Positions 55,947-64,000 of a stretch of 64,000 nt of DNA are shown piece by piece. The first letter of the stretch is position 1. Each line of letters opens with the position of its first letter. The stretch is taken from positions 1 to 64,000 of the forward strand of contig CANOLV010000012.1 of assembly GCA_947567425.1 (NCBI GenBank), written 5' to 3'. The notes under the pieces are model-generated. The model was not told where the DNA came from and ran no database searches. It worked only from the letters and a program-made list of their open reading frames with translations. Source of the DNA: an uncultured Porphyromonadaceae bacterium. Lineage in GTDB: Bacteria > Bacteroidota > Bacteroidia > Bacteroidales > Muribaculaceae. The translations under genes and the position numbers were made by a program.

Positions 55947-56317
55947 TTTGGATGTTGATACAGTGCAAAATAAATCACCACACCTTAAAATAGGGTTAAT
56001 AATCAGGTTAAAATTATATTAACGCATCTTCCGTTGGTCATTCTGTCGCATAGGACCATCGTCATCATCAGTGCTCCGCTTCCCCCGGCTATTGGCGGTG
56101 AACCCTCTTTTCTGTCTATTCCCGCAATTGAATCTTATGGAATAGGGTCGTATTTAGCAGTAAATTAAAAATTATGAATCGGTTTTTGTTTATTTTGTGA
56201 ACAAATCATCGGTAGAGATGTTTGATTTTTAACTGTATATACGGTGTCGTTTATAAATATTCTTATATAAAAGGTGACTGCAGTGTCTTTTATTAGGAAT
56301 TTAAATTAAAATGAATT
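55947..56317. other. Intergenic region between the GH2 gene and the RiPP-like cluster
   Basis: About 370 bases between divergent genes. It becomes strongly AT-rich rightward of about 56150 and should hold promoters for both directions. TTATTTTGC on the minus strand near 55964 and the AT-rich stretch near 56240-56270 are possible but unconvincing -7 regions. No open frame with a double-glycine leader or other recognisable gene was found. Confidence 0.5.
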
Positions 56318-56536
56318 ATGAAAAAAATAAAAATTCAGCCTTTGTCGAAAGACGAAATGGGACATTTAATCGGAGGCTTTGCAACGCCATCAGATCCTGG
56401 AATTTCTCCCAATAGTTTAGCAAATGGCAATTGTAGCCAAGATTCAAAAATTTATAATAATAATTGCGCTTGTTCAAAATGTTCTGGAGGAGGACGTAAG
56501 GATCCTGAACCCCCGAAAGATTTACCAGCCGACTAG
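56318..56536 (+). CDS. RiPP precursor with double-glycine leader and four-cysteine core
   Basis: A 72-residue peptide. Residues 1-20 (MKKIKIQPLSKDEMGHLIGG) match the classical double-glycine leader: Leu-12, Ser-11, Glu-8, Met-7, Leu-4, Gly-2 and Gly-1 counted back from the cut, exactly what a C39 peptidase-ABC exporter reads. The predicted core (21-72) is hydrophilic and carries cysteines at 39, 50, 52 and 55, including CACSKC, then Gly-Gly-Gly and a charged Pro-rich tail (KDPEPPKDLPAD). The radical SAM enzyme encoded next presumably modifies it. From memory it fits the GG-Bacteroidales natural-product precursors. Product structure and activity are unknown. DNA is AT-rich and codon use differs from the flanks, suggesting transfer. 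Confidence 0.85.
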   Translation: MKKIKIQPLSKDEMGHLIGGFATPSDPGISPNSLANGNCSQDSKIYNNNCACSKCSGGGRKDPEPPKDLPAD

Positions 56537-56542
56537 AAACTT

Positions 56543-56580
56543 GTCTACAAGTGGGTAAGAATCCTTACTCACTTGTAGAC
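56543..56580 (+). promoter_or_regulatory. 17-bp hairpin between precursor and maturase genes
   Basis: Arms 56543-56559 and 56564-56580 pair over 17 bp with one G-U pair and a 4-nt loop (AATC). There is no T-run, so it is more likely an attenuator or 3'-end stabiliser that keeps precursor mRNA in excess of the enzyme genes downstream. It starts 7 nt after the precursor stop. Confidence 0.75.
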
Positions 56581-56595
56581 TAATAATTATTTGAC

Positions 56596-57885
56596 ATGAA
56601 ATTAAGTAAATATATTTATATTGAAGAAATTGCGGGAAATAATTCAATTTTATACAATTATTCCAATGACTTGGCTATTGTTGTTTTTAATGAATTAAAA
56701 GAATTGCTGTTAGAAAATAGATTGTTCCCGGATAAAATTAAAGTAATTCATCCATCGTTTTATGAGGCTTTATGCGATAGGAAAATATTGATTCCCAATT
56801 GTCTTTTGGAAGAAAAACATAAAGTCTCCGAGATAAGAAGTAGATTATGTCAACAGCATTCTGCTCATATAATTATCAATCCAACCATGGATTGCAATTT
56901 GAGATGTTGGTATTGCTATGAACCTCATTTAAGAGGTAGTTATGTGTCGAATGATATGTTGCGTAAAATAGAACTGTTTATCAGCAGAATTGTTAATTCA
57001 TCAAAAATTTCAAATATTGATTTATCATTTTTCGGTGGTGAACCGCTTATGAAATTCCATCAAACGGTATTACCCTTATTGAATGACACGAAAATTTTAT
57101 GTGAAAGGAATAAGGTAAAATTATCACTAAGCTTCACGTCGAATGGAGTTTTGTTAAGTAAAAGAGTTGTTGATAAGATTATAGATATGGATAAAAATTG
57201 TCAAATTCAAATACCATTCGATGGAAATCGTAAATATCATAATAGAACGAAGATTGATAATCATAGATCTGGGACTTATGACGTTACTCTAAAAAATATT
57301 TTGTATGCATTAGAATGTGGAATAAGAATAAATATTAGATGTAACTATACAGATGAGAATGTATTATCTTTTAAAGATTTATTGGATGACTTGGCAAAGT
57401 TGGAAAGAACCTTGCATAAGAATTTACATATTTCCTTACAACGTGTTTGGCAAAATTCAGAGTCGCAAATATTGAGTGAAAAGGTCAATGAAGTTATTGA
57501 ATATGCCATTAAATTGGGCTTGATGACGGAATCTGAATCAATGGAAATAGGCACTCATTGTTATGCAGATTATGAAAATTCATATGTGATTAACTATGAT
57601 GGTAATGTATTTAAATGTACGGCGCGAGAATTTTCAGAAAAGAATAGCATTGGTAAATTGGGAGAGCATGGTGAAATTATTTTAAAAGATCGAAATTTAA
57701 GTAGTGTTGAGTCTCGATTCAAAAAGCCGTGTTATTCTTGTATAATATTGCCAATATGCACAATTTGTCATCAACGACATTTTGAGAACGATGATAATTG
57801 TTGTCCTAATCAATTGTCAGAGGTTGACAAATTAAATCAAATTAGATTTCGATTACACTCACTATATAAGTCATACTTAACATAA
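56596..57885 (+). CDS. Radical SAM/SPASM peptide maturase
   Basis: A 429-residue radical SAM enzyme. The [4Fe-4S] cluster motif is CNLRCWYC with Cys100, Cys104 and Cys107, followed by SFFGGEP, the SAM-binding GGE motif (about 145). The N-terminal 90 residues may include the peptide-binding (RRE-like) part. A C-terminal SPASM region holds auxiliary-cluster cysteines: CYADYENSYVINYDG, VFKC, CYSCIILPICTIC and the terminal CC (about 335-405). Such enzymes install thioether or C-C crosslinks in ribosomal peptides; the four-cysteine precursor 60 nt upstream is the obvious substrate. One 60-base line counted (57241-57300) is 28% G+C, far below the flanks. The bond formed cannot be predicted. Confidence 0.92.
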   Translation: MKLSKYIYIEEIAGNNSILYNYSNDLAIVVFNELKELLLENRLFPDKIKVIHPSFYEALCDRKILIPNCLLEEKHKVSEIRSRLCQQHSAHIIINPTMDCNLRCWYCYEPHLRGSYVSNDMLRKIELFISRIVNSSKISNIDLSFFGGEPLMKFHQTVLPLLNDTKILCERNKVKLSLSFTSNGVLLSKRVVDKIIDMDKNCQIQIPFDGNRKYHNRTKIDNHRSGTYDVTLKNILYALECGIRINIRCNYTDENVLSFKDLLDDLAKLERTLHKNLHISLQRVWQNSESQILSEKVNEVIEYAIKLGLMTESESMEIGTHCYADYENSYVINYDGNVFKCTAREFSEKNSIGKLGEHGEIILKDRNLSSVESRFKKPCYSCIILPICTICHQRHFENDDNCCPNQLSEVDKLNQIRFRLHSLYKSYLT

Positions 57886-57889
57886 ATTT

Positions 57890-60190
57890 ATGCGCTTTGT
57901 TTGGATTATAGTCTTGGTTATTGCCGGAATATCGCCGTCTGTTCTCTGCGCGGATTCGGGAAATCGCATTCGTGTATCTGTGTCAGACAGCAATGGGGCG
58001 CAGGTGGAAATGGCAAATGTTGTGCTTCAAAGTATGCCTGATTCTAACTTTGTAAATGGCGGAGTAACGGATGTGCAGGGAATAGTATGGTTGAATGTTC
58101 CTCAAAGTGGCATATATCTTGTAAAGGCCGTTTGTTTAGGCTATATCGAGGAGGACGAATTGATTAGAGCAGGGGATTCTTGTGTCAATCTGACTTTGAA
58201 AAATAATCCTCGGATGCTTGATGAGGTGGTGGTCAGACCCGAACGCATGAAATACCATGCTTCCGGATTCGTGGCAGACTTGTCCGGAAGTAAAATTTCT
58301 GTCGGAAAGCAATTGTCCGAGGTATTGGCATTTCTTCCAGGAGTATCGGTCTCTGACGGGAAAGTGCAGATTCTCTCAAAAGCTCCATCAGCGATATATG
58401 TTGATGGGTTGCGCGTTACATCGCAGAGGGAACTTGAAGCAATTCCTGCCGAGATGATTCAGACGGTAGATGTAAGTTATATGGCAGGAGCAGATCAATC
58501 CTCCGATGCGTCAGGTGGCGTGATTCGGATTGTCCTGAAAAAGAGCCCTAAAGGTGGATATTCAGGTTACTTTTATAGTGGCTTAAATCCTGTCTCTCAC
58601 TATGGCTATGGAGGAGAGATGGCATCTAATTACATTACTTTAAGTAGGGGGAGATTTGCATTGTCGAACCGTCTTTACTTTGACCGAACGAAAATATATG
58701 CGGATGAGGACAATAGCTATACATATAAAGATAAAGACAATACTGTTGCTTCTTTTGACAAAACGCGAGGATGGAGGACCACGCTATATGACAGATTAAA
58801 TATAAATGTTGATATTGGTAATTGTCATACTCTTGCCCTGTCGGGAATGTTTTCCACGACCAAAATAGACAACGATATTTCTTCATTAATCGGAGAATCT
58901 TTGTCTGTACTTAATGTGGACGATTGTACAGATCAATATCAGATTGTAGGTAAATATGTCTGGACTAATGATGATGACGGAGGTAAAATTGATCTTACGG
59001 CCGACTATATTCACAGATATAACCGCTTGGGTCAGAATGTTTCTCAAAAAGCTGAACTTCAGTCTGATCTGCATAGTCAAAGTACGGACTTATTGCGGAC
59101 CACAGCCTCAGTGTTGCATCGATTTGGTGCTGTTGAATTTTCTGGTGGACTTGATATGCAGTATGTGAAAATGTCCTGTAAGTTTTCGGGCAATACTGAT
59201 TCTTTTGATAAGAATGGGGGTGTTGGATTTAATGGTTACAGGCCGGCCGCATTCATGCAATTTTCGGGTAGTGTCAAGAATATTATGTACGAAGCGGGGC
59301 TTAGGTTTCAAGGGAGCTTGACCAGAATTGAGGACCATTCGATTAAAGTCAATAAAGATATATGGGAATTTTGTCCTGCTGTAAGTATTCTTTGTCCGTT
59401 TAATGCCGATAAAGGGCATTTGTTGATGTTTAATTATAGGCGGTCGGTCGATGAACTGCCCTACAGTGTCATCTCTCCGTATAGAACATATACCTCGGAG
59501 CTATCGTATACCACCGGCAATCAGAATGTCACATCGCCAATTGAAAACGAGGTCATGGCGCTGACGACTTTTTTTGATAAATACACTTTCATCGCCGGAT
59601 ATAACCATATATCCGATCCTATATATTTTGCTACTTCATCAGATGCTTCCGGGCAAATAAAAAATGAGGCTACCAACGGTACGTTTGAGTCATTGCTGTC
59701 TTTTACTGCAGAAGCATTGATTGACGTGACTAAATGGTGGAGTGTGAAGCCTAAGGCCATGTTTGGAATTCATTGGGCTGATACGCCGGACTATTATGTC
59801 GCCGCTCAGTCAAAATGGGCGTTTTCGATAAACAACAGTTTTAATTTCTCTGATTCTTTTGGAGGCGGCATATATGCGAAGTATGAGCCTGATTGTAACT
59901 ATATGGACATGGTGATGAAATCCGTTTATGGCGTAAATGGTAATATTTATAAGACTTTTTTGAAGGGTAATCTACAGTTCAGGCTTGATTTTAATCTGTA
60001 TTCCAAGGGGCGTATAGTTGTCACTGACACAAAATCTTGTCGTAACATATATCGAAATCTGACTAAAAGTCCGTCGCTAAGCTTTACAGCAACCTGGTAT
60101 TTCCGTGGAGGTAAAAAGGTAAAGCCCAAAGACGATGCGGAAAGTATTCAGAATTATCATGTCGTTGATAATAACAAAGATTTTGATTGA
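57890..60190 (+). CDS. TonB-plug outer-membrane beta-barrel protein of the RiPP cluster
   Basis: A 766-residue outer-membrane protein. Signal peptide about 1-20 (SPSVLCAD); carboxypeptidase-regulatory-like domain about 25-108 (RIRVSVSDSNGAQVEMANVVL); plug about 110-220 (LDEVVVRPERM, VLAFLPGVSV, SAIYVDGLRV, ASGGVIRIVLKK); and a beta-barrel to about 740, of the OMP_b-brl_3 type rather than SusC. It starts 5 nt after the maturase gene, and its stop TGA overlaps the exporter ATG by one base, so it is an integral member of the operon. It might carry the mature peptide across the outer membrane or take part in its reuptake or immunity. Direction of transport is inference. Confidence 0.82.
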   Translation: MRFVWIIVLVIAGISPSVLCADSGNRIRVSVSDSNGAQVEMANVVLQSMPDSNFVNGGVTDVQGIVWLNVPQSGIYLVKAVCLGYIEEDELIRAGDSCVNLTLKNNPRMLDEVVVRPERMKYHASGFVADLSGSKISVGKQLSEVLAFLPGVSVSDGKVQILSKAPSAIYVDGLRVTSQRELEAIPAEMIQTVDVSYMAGADQSSDASGGVIRIVLKKSPKGGYSGYFYSGLNPVSHYGYGGEMASNYITLSRGRFALSNRLYFDRTKIYADEDNSYTYKDKDNTVASFDKTRGWRTTLYDRLNINVDIGNCHTLALSGMFSTTKIDNDISSLIGESLSVLNVDDCTDQYQIVGKYVWTNDDDGGKIDLTADYIHRYNRLGQNVSQKAELQSDLHSQSTDLLRTTASVLHRFGAVEFSGGLDMQYVKMSCKFSGNTDSFDKNGGVGFNGYRPAAFMQFSGSVKNIMYEAGLRFQGSLTRIEDHSIKVNKDIWEFCPAVSILCPFNADKGHLLMFNYRRSVDELPYSVISPYRTYTSELSYTTGNQNVTSPIENEVMALTTFFDKYTFIAGYNHISDPIYFATSSDASGQIKNEATNGTFESLLSFTAEALIDVTKWWSVKPKAMFGIHWADTPDYYVAAQSKWAFSINNSFNFSDSFGGGIYAKYEPDCNYMDMVMKSVYGVNGNIYKTFLKGNLQFRLDFNLYSKGRIVVTDTKSCRNIYRNLTKSPSLSFTATWYFRGGKKVKPKDDAESIQNYHVVDNNKDFD

Positions 60191-62382
60191 TGAAGTTTCA
60201 ATTTGTCAAACAGCGGGATTCTATGCAATGCGGAGTGGCATGCCTGTCAATGGTGTGCCGGCACTTTGGCCGAGCATATTCTATTGAGGCTTTGTCGCGT
60301 TATTGTTTTGCTACGGCTGAAGGCGTGTCCATGCTTGGAATCGGTGAAGCCGCCGAAAATCTCGGACTTAATTCTAAGGCTGTAAAACTGTCAATCAGAC
60401 AACTTGCAGAATCTCCTATGCCTTGTATTCTGCATTGGAACCAAAACCACTTTACTGTATGTTATGGTATAAAGGGTGGCGGAAAACAATTTCTTATAGC
60501 CGATCCTGCGAAAGGACTCATAAAGTGCAGTGTGTCTGAATTGGAATCACACTGGGTCAGTTGCTCTTATGATGGAGAACGCTTTGGAGTGGCTATGTTT
60601 TTTGATCCGACTAAAAGATTTTTTGAACTTAATTCTGAAATGTATGAGCCAGAGAAGAGATCTTTCAGATTTCTTATAGGCTACATTAAGCAATATAAAG
60701 GATATTTTGCTCAAATCATATTTGGTTTATTGTTAGGTAGTTTATTGCAGCTTATAATGCCATTCCTTACGCAAGCTGTTGTTGATGTCGGAATAAAACA
60801 GTCGGATATTAACTTTATCTGGCTAATATTATTGGGCGAAATGATGATAGTGTTCGGACGTGCGGCCACCGACTTTATCCGCAGATGGCTGATGCTTCAC
60901 ATATCCATGCGCATTAACATATCGCTTCTTAGTGATTTCTTTATAAAATTATTGAAATTGCCGATGTCGTTTTTCGATACTAAGCTAATGGGCGATTTGA
61001 TGCAGCGTATGGGCGATCATGGTCGGGTGCAGTCATTTCTTACGTCGCAAACACTTAACATTGCCTTTTCGATTTTAAATTTTGTAGTTTTTGGTGTTGT
61101 GCTCCTTATTTATAATAAGTTGATATTCTCGGTGTTTGTTATAGGAAGTACTATATATGGACTTTGGACTGCGTCATTTTTGAATAAGAGAAAGGTTTTA
61201 GATTATGAGCTTTTTGAGAAGCAAGCCATCAATCAAAATAAGACATATCAGTTTATAACCTCAATGCAAGAGATTAAACTTCAGGATTGTGAAAGGCGCA
61301 GACGTTGGGAGTGGGAGGATGTACAGGCCGACTTATTTCTTGTACAGATGAAGTCGCTTAAGTTACAGCAGATGCAGGAAGCAGGAAGCATATTCATAAA
61401 TGAGGTGAAGAATATTTTAATTACGGTATTTGCTGCCACAGCTGTTATTAATGGTGAAATAACGCTTGGTGCAATGTTGGCTATTCAATATATCGTGGGC
61501 CAATTGAATAGTCCTATAGCCCAGCTGATGGGATTTATTTACTCTCTTCAGGATGTAAAGATTTCGCTTGAACGAATTAATGAAATTCACGAGGGCCGTA
61601 ATGAAGAAACTTCAGAAAATAATTTGACGGAATTTGAATCCGGAGAAAACATTAACTTCAGCGACGTAGTGTTCAAATATGACCCTCATAGCCTCCGGAA
61701 TATTATTGATCATGTCACGTTTGACATCCCCGATGGTAAGGTTACTGCAATAGTGGGGGCATCTGGATGTGGAAAAACCACCCTTATAAAGTTAATGTTA
61801 GGATATTATCCTGTCCTTGCCGGATGTTTGTCGGTGGCTGGTCATAATATAGCAAAGTATAATTTGAAATGGTGGCGAAGACAATGTGGCGTTGTAATGC
61901 AGGATGGAGTAATCTTTTCTGAATCAATAGCTCGGAATATAGCTGTTGATGATAGTGAAATAGATGCTGAGCGACTCGAATATGCTGCTTCGATAGCAAA
62001 TATCCGCGATTACATAGAAGGGTTGCCATTGAAGTATAACACTCAGATAGGACGCGACGGGATAGGCCTCAGTCAAGGGCAAAAACAACGAATTTTAATA
62101 GCGAGAGCAGTATATAAGAATCCTAAATTTATATTTCTTGATGAGGCGACAAATGCTCTTGATGCAAAGAACGAACGCATAATTGTAGAGAATCTAAAAA
62201 AATTCTACAGAGGTCGCACGGTAGTAATTGTCGCTCATCGCTTGTCTACGGTTAAAGATGCAGATAAGATTATCGTGCTTGATGGCGGTAAAATTTCCGA
62301 GGTCGGTAATCACGAATCTTTAATAGCTCAAAAAGGGGTATATTATAACTTAATTAAGAATCAACTCGAACTTGGAGCATAA
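60190..62382 (+). CDS. C39 peptidase-containing ABC exporter
   Basis: A 730-residue bacteriocin-type exporter that cuts double-glycine leaders and pumps the product across the inner membrane. ATG 60190 (stop-start overlap TGATG) is preferred over an in-frame TTG at 60187. The C39 peptidase (1-130) has Gln13-Cys14 in DSMQCGVACLSM, His87 in WNQNHFTV and Asp105 in IADPAKG. Six membrane helices follow (about 155-440), then the ATPase: Walker A GASGCGKTT with Lys529, signature LSQGQKQR, Walker B FIFLDEATNALD with Glu652. All catalytic residues are present. Its partner is the leader peptide encoded at 56318. Only a stub of an HlyD-type adaptor follows. Confidence 0.95.
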   Translation: MKFQFVKQRDSMQCGVACLSMVCRHFGRAYSIEALSRYCFATAEGVSMLGIGEAAENLGLNSKAVKLSIRQLAESPMPCILHWNQNHFTVCYGIKGGGKQFLIADPAKGLIKCSVSELESHWVSCSYDGERFGVAMFFDPTKRFFELNSEMYEPEKRSFRFLIGYIKQYKGYFAQIIFGLLLGSLLQLIMPFLTQAVVDVGIKQSDINFIWLILLGEMMIVFGRAATDFIRRWLMLHISMRINISLLSDFFIKLLKLPMSFFDTKLMGDLMQRMGDHGRVQSFLTSQTLNIAFSILNFVVFGVVLLIYNKLIFSVFVIGSTIYGLWTASFLNKRKVLDYELFEKQAINQNKTYQFITSMQEIKLQDCERRRRWEWEDVQADLFLVQMKSLKLQQMQEAGSIFINEVKNILITVFAATAVINGEITLGAMLAIQYIVGQLNSPIAQLMGFIYSLQDVKISLERINEIHEGRNEETSENNLTEFESGENINFSDVVFKYDPHSLRNIIDHVTFDIPDGKVTAIVGASGCGKTTLIKLMLGYYPVLAGCLSVAGHNIAKYNLKWWRRQCGVVMQDGVIFSESIARNIAVDDSEIDAERLEYAASIANIRDYIEGLPLKYNTQIGRDGIGLSQGQKQRILIARAVYKNPKFIFLDEATNALDAKNERIIVENLKKFYRGRTVVIVAHRLSTVKDADKIIVLDGGKISEVGNHESLIAQKGVYYNLIKNQLELGA

Positions 62383-62400
62383 TCTATATAACTCGTAATT

Positions 62401-62547
62401 ATGGAACATGATCGAATTGACATAAGGTCAGATAAAGTAAAGCGACTGCTCGCAGAGAAGCCGTCGCCGTTAGTGAGGTATGGGACTTTGGTATTGCTGA
62501 TAATTTTTGCGATTACCGGTGCTGTAATCGGATGCTATTTTTGGTAA
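62401..62547 (+). CDS. 48-residue membrane protein like an HlyD adaptor N terminus
   Basis: A short frame 18 nt after the exporter stop: ATG 62401, TAA 62545-62547. The product has a charged head (MEHDRIDIRSDKVKRLLAEK), then PSPLVRYGTL and one membrane helix (LVLLIIFAITGAVIGCYFW). This head-plus-helix layout is what HlyD/MFP adaptors of C39 exporters show before their periplasmic part, but here the chain ends right after the helix. No adaptor remnant follows, because the RNase HI gene begins 11 nt later on the other strand. It may be a truncated adaptor or a dedicated small partner of the exporter. Recognition is from memory. Confidence 0.65.
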   Translation: MEHDRIDIRSDKVKRLLAEKPSPLVRYGTLVLLIIFAITGAVIGCYFW

Positions 62548-62557
62548 TCGCAGATGT

Positions 62558-63193
62558 TTATTTGCGGCCGAAGTCGGCGGGTATTTCGCCCCAGTGTTCG
62601 GTGTCCCATGTCAGCACGGGGTTAGGGTAGGTGTTTGCCGCGAGCCATGCCTCGGCGCGTTGGATCATCTGGATCAGTTTACCGTTGCGCGGTGTCGGCT
62701 TGAGGGTGGTTTTGGCTTTTCGGTTGCGCACCCAGGCCCTGGCAGTCTTGCTGTCGGAGTATATGGGCATGGTCCATCCCTGCTTCTTGCATAGGGCGAG
62801 TGCGTGGACGAGAGCCAGAAATTCGCCTACATTGTTGGTGCCGTCGTCGATCGGCCCGAAGTGAAACAGTTCGGCCCCTGAGGCTACATCCACACCTCGG
62901 TATTCCATGCGTCCCGGATTGCCGGCGCATGCGGCGTCGACGGCTATGGCGTCGCGGCGTATTTCAGGGAACGCTTCATAGTTTACGATCGGCTTGTCGT
63001 GGCCTGCAATGGCGCGGAGCACCCCCATGTCGTCGGGGTTGTCGCGATAGGCGAGGGTGGCGTCGGTCTGTGAATTGAAAGCCTTGTAGCGGGCTCCCGG
63101 AAATCCGTCGATCTGAGCTTTGCACTCCTCCCAGGAGTCATATATGCCGGGACTGTGTCCGGCCCACACTACGTAGAATTTTCTGAATGCCAT
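62558..63193 (-). CDS. rnhA: Ribonuclease HI with N-terminal viroplasmin-like domain
   Basis: A 211-residue RNase H that cuts RNA in RNA-DNA hybrids. A longer frame reaches 63439, but ATG 63193 (MAFRKFYVVWAGHSPGIYDSW) is the conserved start of the hybrid-binding viroplasmin domain (1-50). The catalytic domain (about 70-211) has Asp in AIAVDAACAGNP, Glu in NNVGEFLALVHALAL, Asp in MPIYSDSKTARAW and the last Asp in the IPADFGRK tail region. It is 5 nt downstream of the alanine dehydrogenase gene on the same strand. Confidence 0.93.
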   Translation of the reverse strand: MAFRKFYVVWAGHSPGIYDSWEECKAQIDGFPGARYKAFNSQTDATLAYRDNPDDMGVLRAIAGHDKPIVNYEAFPEIRRDAIAVDAACAGNPGRMEYRGVDVASGAELFHFGPIDDGTNNVGEFLALVHALALCKKQGWTMPIYSDSKTARAWVRNRKAKTTLKPTPRNGKLIQMIQRAEAWLAANTYPNPVLTWDTEHWGEIPADFGRK

Positions 63194-63198
63194 AATGA

Positions 63199-64000
63199 TC
63201 AGGAGCAGTTTAACAATAGGTTTATGTCCATCGGCCGCATCTTTACTATGTCGGCCACCCGGCGGTTGACGGGCTTGCCGAGAAAAGTGAATACGGCTCC
63301 CTGTATGCCGGGGAGCAGTTTTACGGTGTCGGTGACGCCGTCGCACGATATGATCTCGTGCATCAGGCTCAGAAATGTGTTGGTAAGGGCCATGGCGGCC
63401 GTTCTCGGCACCGCGTTGCCGAGATTGATGTAGCAGCACCGCCCAGACTTTCCGGGCGGGATCTGGCCTGAGGTGGATATGTCGACGGCTCTGAGCGAGG
63501 GGAATGATGGCGATTCGTCGTAGTTGAGGTCCATCACGATGGCTCCGGACTTCATCACCGAGGCGAGGTCGGCCCCGATCTGAGGCGCGCCGTGCTGTGC
63601 CGTGGCCACCACCACGTCGGCTCCGCGGAGCGCCTTTTCGAGTATGCGCGGATGCATGGTCGACACCGTTATGCCCGGGCCGAGCAGTCTGGACGACTCG
63701 CGGATGCGGTATATGTCGTTGTCAAACATGTTTACGATGGCACCCATCCCTATGGCGGATGCCGCGGCGGCTCTGGCCGCGATGCCCGAGCCGAGTATGG
63801 TGACTTCGCACGGGTTTACGCCGGCCACTCCGCCCAGAAGGATTCCCTTGCCATGTTCGGGCGATGCGAGCATGGTCGACGCGATGGCCATGGAAGCCCG
63901 TCCGTCGACCTCCATCATTATGTCGTAGAAGGGGGTGTTGCCCTGACGGTCGCGGATGAGGTCGATGGCCACCGATATTATGCGCCTGTCAAGTAAGGCT
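63199..64000 (-). CDS. ald: Alanine dehydrogenase, 5' part outside the window
   Basis: The C-terminal 267 residues or so of an NAD-linked L-alanine dehydrogenase, which interconverts alanine with pyruvate and ammonia. The frame stays open to position 64000 (LLDRRIISVAIDLIRDRQG), so the start lies beyond the window and a GTG at 63972 is not the real start. The Rossmann motif reads EVTILGSGIAARAAAASAIGMGA, and the active-site loop VDGRASMAIAS and the ADVVVATAQHGAPQIG segment fit the family. The family is usually 360-420 residues. It may be co-transcribed with rnhA. Confidence 0.88.
   Translation of the reverse strand, partial: ALLDRRIISVAIDLIRDRQGNTPFYDIMMEVDGRASMAIASTMLASPEHGKGILLGGVAGVNPCEVTILGSGIAARAAAASAIGMGAIVNMFDNDIYRIRESSRLLGPGITVSTMHPRILEKALRGADVVVATAQHGAPQIGADLASVMKSGAIVMDLNYDESPSFPSLRAVDISTSGQIPPGKSGRCCYINLGNAVPRTAAMALTNTFLSLMHEIISCDGVTDTVKLLPGIQGAVFTFLGKPVNRRVADIVKMRPMDINLLLNCS

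Noticed and set aside
56041-56160. Second precursor peptide upstream of the RiPP precursor
   Set aside because: Only very short frames are present and none has a double-glycine leader.
63194-63439. 82-residue N-terminal extension of RNase HI
   Set aside because: It overlaps the alanine dehydrogenase coding sequence and is Arg/His-rich; the conserved start is at 63193.

Overview
The window comes from a gut-type Bacteroidales chromosome, most like Muribaculaceae (inference). Signs are SusC/SusD pairs, two hybrid two-component sensors with AraC output domains, lipoproteins with short Bacteroidetes signal peptides, promoters with the TAnnTTTG -7 box, no Shine-Dalgarno dependence, and a core genome of roughly half G+C. 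No rRNA, tRNA, CRISPR array or complete insertion sequence was seen.

Layout. 1-6734: the 3' end of a polysaccharide utilisation locus (PUL), with a 5'-truncated susD behind two 22-bp repeats at the left edge, a CE1-type esterase and a hybrid sensor. 6839-31285: an arabinan-type PUL. A leftward GH43-GH51-GH51 set and a rightward hybrid sensor diverge from about 12.1 kb. A rightward operon follows: surface lipoprotein, SusC, SusD, SusC, SusD, small lipoprotein and GH43. The leftward set and the rightward operon are preceded by the same putative operator, with identical spacing to a -7 box. Likely logic: the sensor detects arabino-oligosaccharides, the surface GH43s cut the chain, the SusCD pairs import it, and the GH51s release arabinose.

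31444-45819: housekeeping and metabolism. metY diverges from an Lrp-type regulator; then come a GH2 beta-galactosidase, a short ssb, a leftward arginine cluster (argR, GNAT acyltransferase, argG, argC, argD), an M15 peptidase, an exported Ser-rich protein of unknown function, a mannose-1-phosphate guanylyltransferase and era. 46059-50716: a probable amino-acid decarboxylation operon that pairs a PLP decarboxylase with a PsiD/phosphatidylserine-decarboxylase-like pyruvoyl enzyme and a GadC-type antiporter. 50788-55946: a leftward, translationally coupled GH2-GH95 pair.

56318-62547: the best candidate for an undescribed system, an AT-rich RiPP-like cluster. It has a 72-residue double-glycine precursor with four cysteines, a strong hairpin, a radical SAM/SPASM maturase, a TonB-plug outer-membrane barrel, a C39-peptidase ABC exporter overlapping the barrel gene, and a 48-residue membrane protein resembling only the N terminus of an HlyD adaptor. 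62558-64000: RNase HI and the 3' part of an alanine dehydrogenase cut by the window edge.
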